This document shows positions 63,056 through 64,000 of a DNA stretch of 64,000 bases, one piece after another. Source of the stretch: Pseudomonas palleroniana (GTDB lineage: Bacteria; Pseudomonadota; Gammaproteobacteria; Pseudomonadales; Pseudomonadaceae); contig NZ_PYWX01000011.1 in the NCBI RefSeq assembly GCF_003031675.1, positions 62,001 through 126,000 of the forward strand, read 5' to 3'. Under the pieces are notes generated by a model. The model searched no databases and was not told where the DNA came from. It saw nothing but the letters and a program-made list of their open reading frames with translations. Each line of letters opens with the position of its first letter. Position 1 is the stretch's first letter. The translations under genes were made by a program, and so were the position numbers.

Positions 63056-64000
63056 TCACTCCAGCAACCGCCGGAACTCGTCGATCGGCAACGGCCGGCT
63101 ATGCAGATACCCTTGGAACACGTGACACCCCAGCAGTTGCAGGAATGCCAGCTGTTCCGGGGTTTCCACGCCTTCGGCAATCACCTTCAGGTTCAGGCTG
63201 CGCGCCATGGCCACAATGGCGCGGATGATTTCCGCGTCGTTGGGGTCATGGGTTGCGTCGCGCACAAAGGATTGATCGATCTTCAGCGTATCCACCGGCA
63301 AGCGTTTGAGGTAAGTCAGCGATGAATAGCCGGTGCCAAAGTCGTCCATCGCAAAACTGATCCCGAGTTTTTTCAGGCGGCGCATCTTGGCGACGGTGTC
63401 GTCCAGGTTCTGGATCACGATGCCTTCCGTGATTTCCAGCTTCAGCAGGCTGTAGGGCAGTTGGTATTGCCTGAGGCTGTACTCAACCTGCTCAACGAAG
63501 TCGTTCTGGCGAAACTGTCGAGGGCTGATGTTGACGCACAGGCTGAAGTTGAGCGGGTCGATCAGGCCCTCGGCAATCAACTGCGCAAAGGCGGCGCACG
63601 CCTCATCGAGAATCCAGGTGCCGACCTCCAGGATCAGGCCGCTGTCCTCCAGCACCTTGATAAATTCGCTGGGTGACTGTGCGCCCAGTTGTGGATGCTG
63701 CCAGCGCACCAGGGCTTCAGCGCCGACAAGCACATTGCCCCGTGCATCCACTTGGGGTTGGTAATGCATGCTGAACTCGCCGCGTGACAGCGCCAGGCGC
63801 AGGTCAGTCTCCATGCGCTGGCGTTCACTGGCGGTTTTTTGCATGCTGTTATGGAACATCTGGGTGGTATTGCGCCCCGAATCCTTGGCCCTATACAGGG
63901 CAATGTCGGCGCGCTTGAGCAGGTCGGCCGGCGTGGAGCCGTGATCGGGAATCAGCGCCACGCCGATGCTCGGCGTGACCTGCAAGCGGTGGCCATCCAG
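63056..64000 (-). CDS. GGDEF-EAL cyclic-di-GMP protein (5' end outside window)
   Basis: The 3' part of a c-di-GMP turnover protein. The first visible residues (LDGHRLQVTPSIGVALIPDHG, then ADIALYRAKDSGRN, split here) are the end of a GGDEF domain, followed by a full EAL domain: EALVRWQHP (ExLxR), NISPRQFRQNDF, DDFGTGYSSLTYLKRLP and IDQSFV. The EAL metal and catalytic residues look intact, so phosphodiesterase activity is likely; the GGDEF active site lies outside the window. The frame runs uninterrupted to base 64000. Confidence 0.93.
   Translation of the reverse strand: MDGHRLQVTPSIGVALIPDHGSTPADLLKRADIALYRAKDSGRNTTQMFHNSMQKTASERQRMETDLRLALSRGEFSMHYQPQVDARGNVLVGAEALVRWQHPQLGAQSPSEFIKVLEDSGLILEVGTWILDEACAAFAQLIAEGLIDPLNFSLCVNISPRQFRQNDFVEQVEYSLRQYQLPYSLLKLEITEGIVIQNLDDTVAKMRRLKKLGISFAMDDFGTGYSSLTYLKRLPVDTLKIDQSFVRDATHDPNDAEIIRAIVAMARSLNLKVIAEGVETPEQLAFLQLLGCHVFQGYLHSRPLPIDEFRRLLE

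Overview
The window looks like chromosome from a Pseudomonas of the fluorescens group. Support comes from the family content (cynR-cynT-cynS, gudD-gudP, protealysin with emfourin, uvrB-gltX followed by a tRNA-Ala/tRNA-Glu array), the high GC of the core genes, and three kinds of REP/REPIN palindromes in intergenic gaps. This is inferred from gene families; no database search was possible.

Layout. 1-2979 is the 3' part of an RND efflux pump gene. 3253-18710 is a compact, all-plus-strand cluster of 17 genes with frequent 4-20 nt overlaps, visibly more A/T-rich in places than its surroundings. I read it as an uncharacterised biosynthetic cluster: an acyl carrier protein, a ketosynthase pair (one active, one stripped of catalytic residues), a ketoreductase, a FabZ-like dehydratase, two paralogous small adenylate-forming ligases, a nicotianamine-synthase-like SAM enzyme, an arylamine N-acetyltransferase-like enzyme, two ATP-grasp ligases, a radical-SAM aminomutase, a 2-oxoglutarate/Fe(II) dioxygenase, small membrane proteins and an MFS exporter. 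My working model is that a short type II-made acyl chain is joined to unusual (beta- and/or hydroxylated) amino acids and exported. The product is unknown.

18711-30235 holds a secreted nuclease, a Ni/Co efflux unit (dmeF-like with an RcnR-like repressor and G-tract operators), an isochorismatase-like hydrolase with a GlxA-like AraC regulator, a second panB facing a MocR regulator, an MFS pump, and the cyanate locus. 30236-31806 carries a protein with a type III-like N-terminus and a truncated antitoxin. 31893-35658 is a glucarate catabolism locus (gudD, gudP, FadR-type regulator). 35672-44218 is mixed housekeeping and stress genes (trmK, a chemoreceptor, a glutathione transferase, chrA, tspO, an esterase).

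44164-47245 is an ABC importer whose binding-protein gene lies behind a cobalamin riboswitch, so it probably takes up corrinoids or a related cobalt compound. 47285-49741 holds a cytosolic-type nuclease divergent from a protealysin-like protease and its emfourin-type inhibitor. 49823-57935 contains an aldehyde dehydrogenase with a divergent LysR regulator, an aromatic aminotransferase, uvrB and gltX. 58083-58591 is a tandemly duplicated tRNA-Ala(GGC)-tRNA-Glu(TTC) unit with a clear promoter and terminator. 58774-61659 has a TetR regulator, an alpha/beta hydrolase, a thioesterase and dusC. The window ends with an internally duplicated cysteine-peptidase-like protein and the 3' part of a GGDEF-EAL gene.
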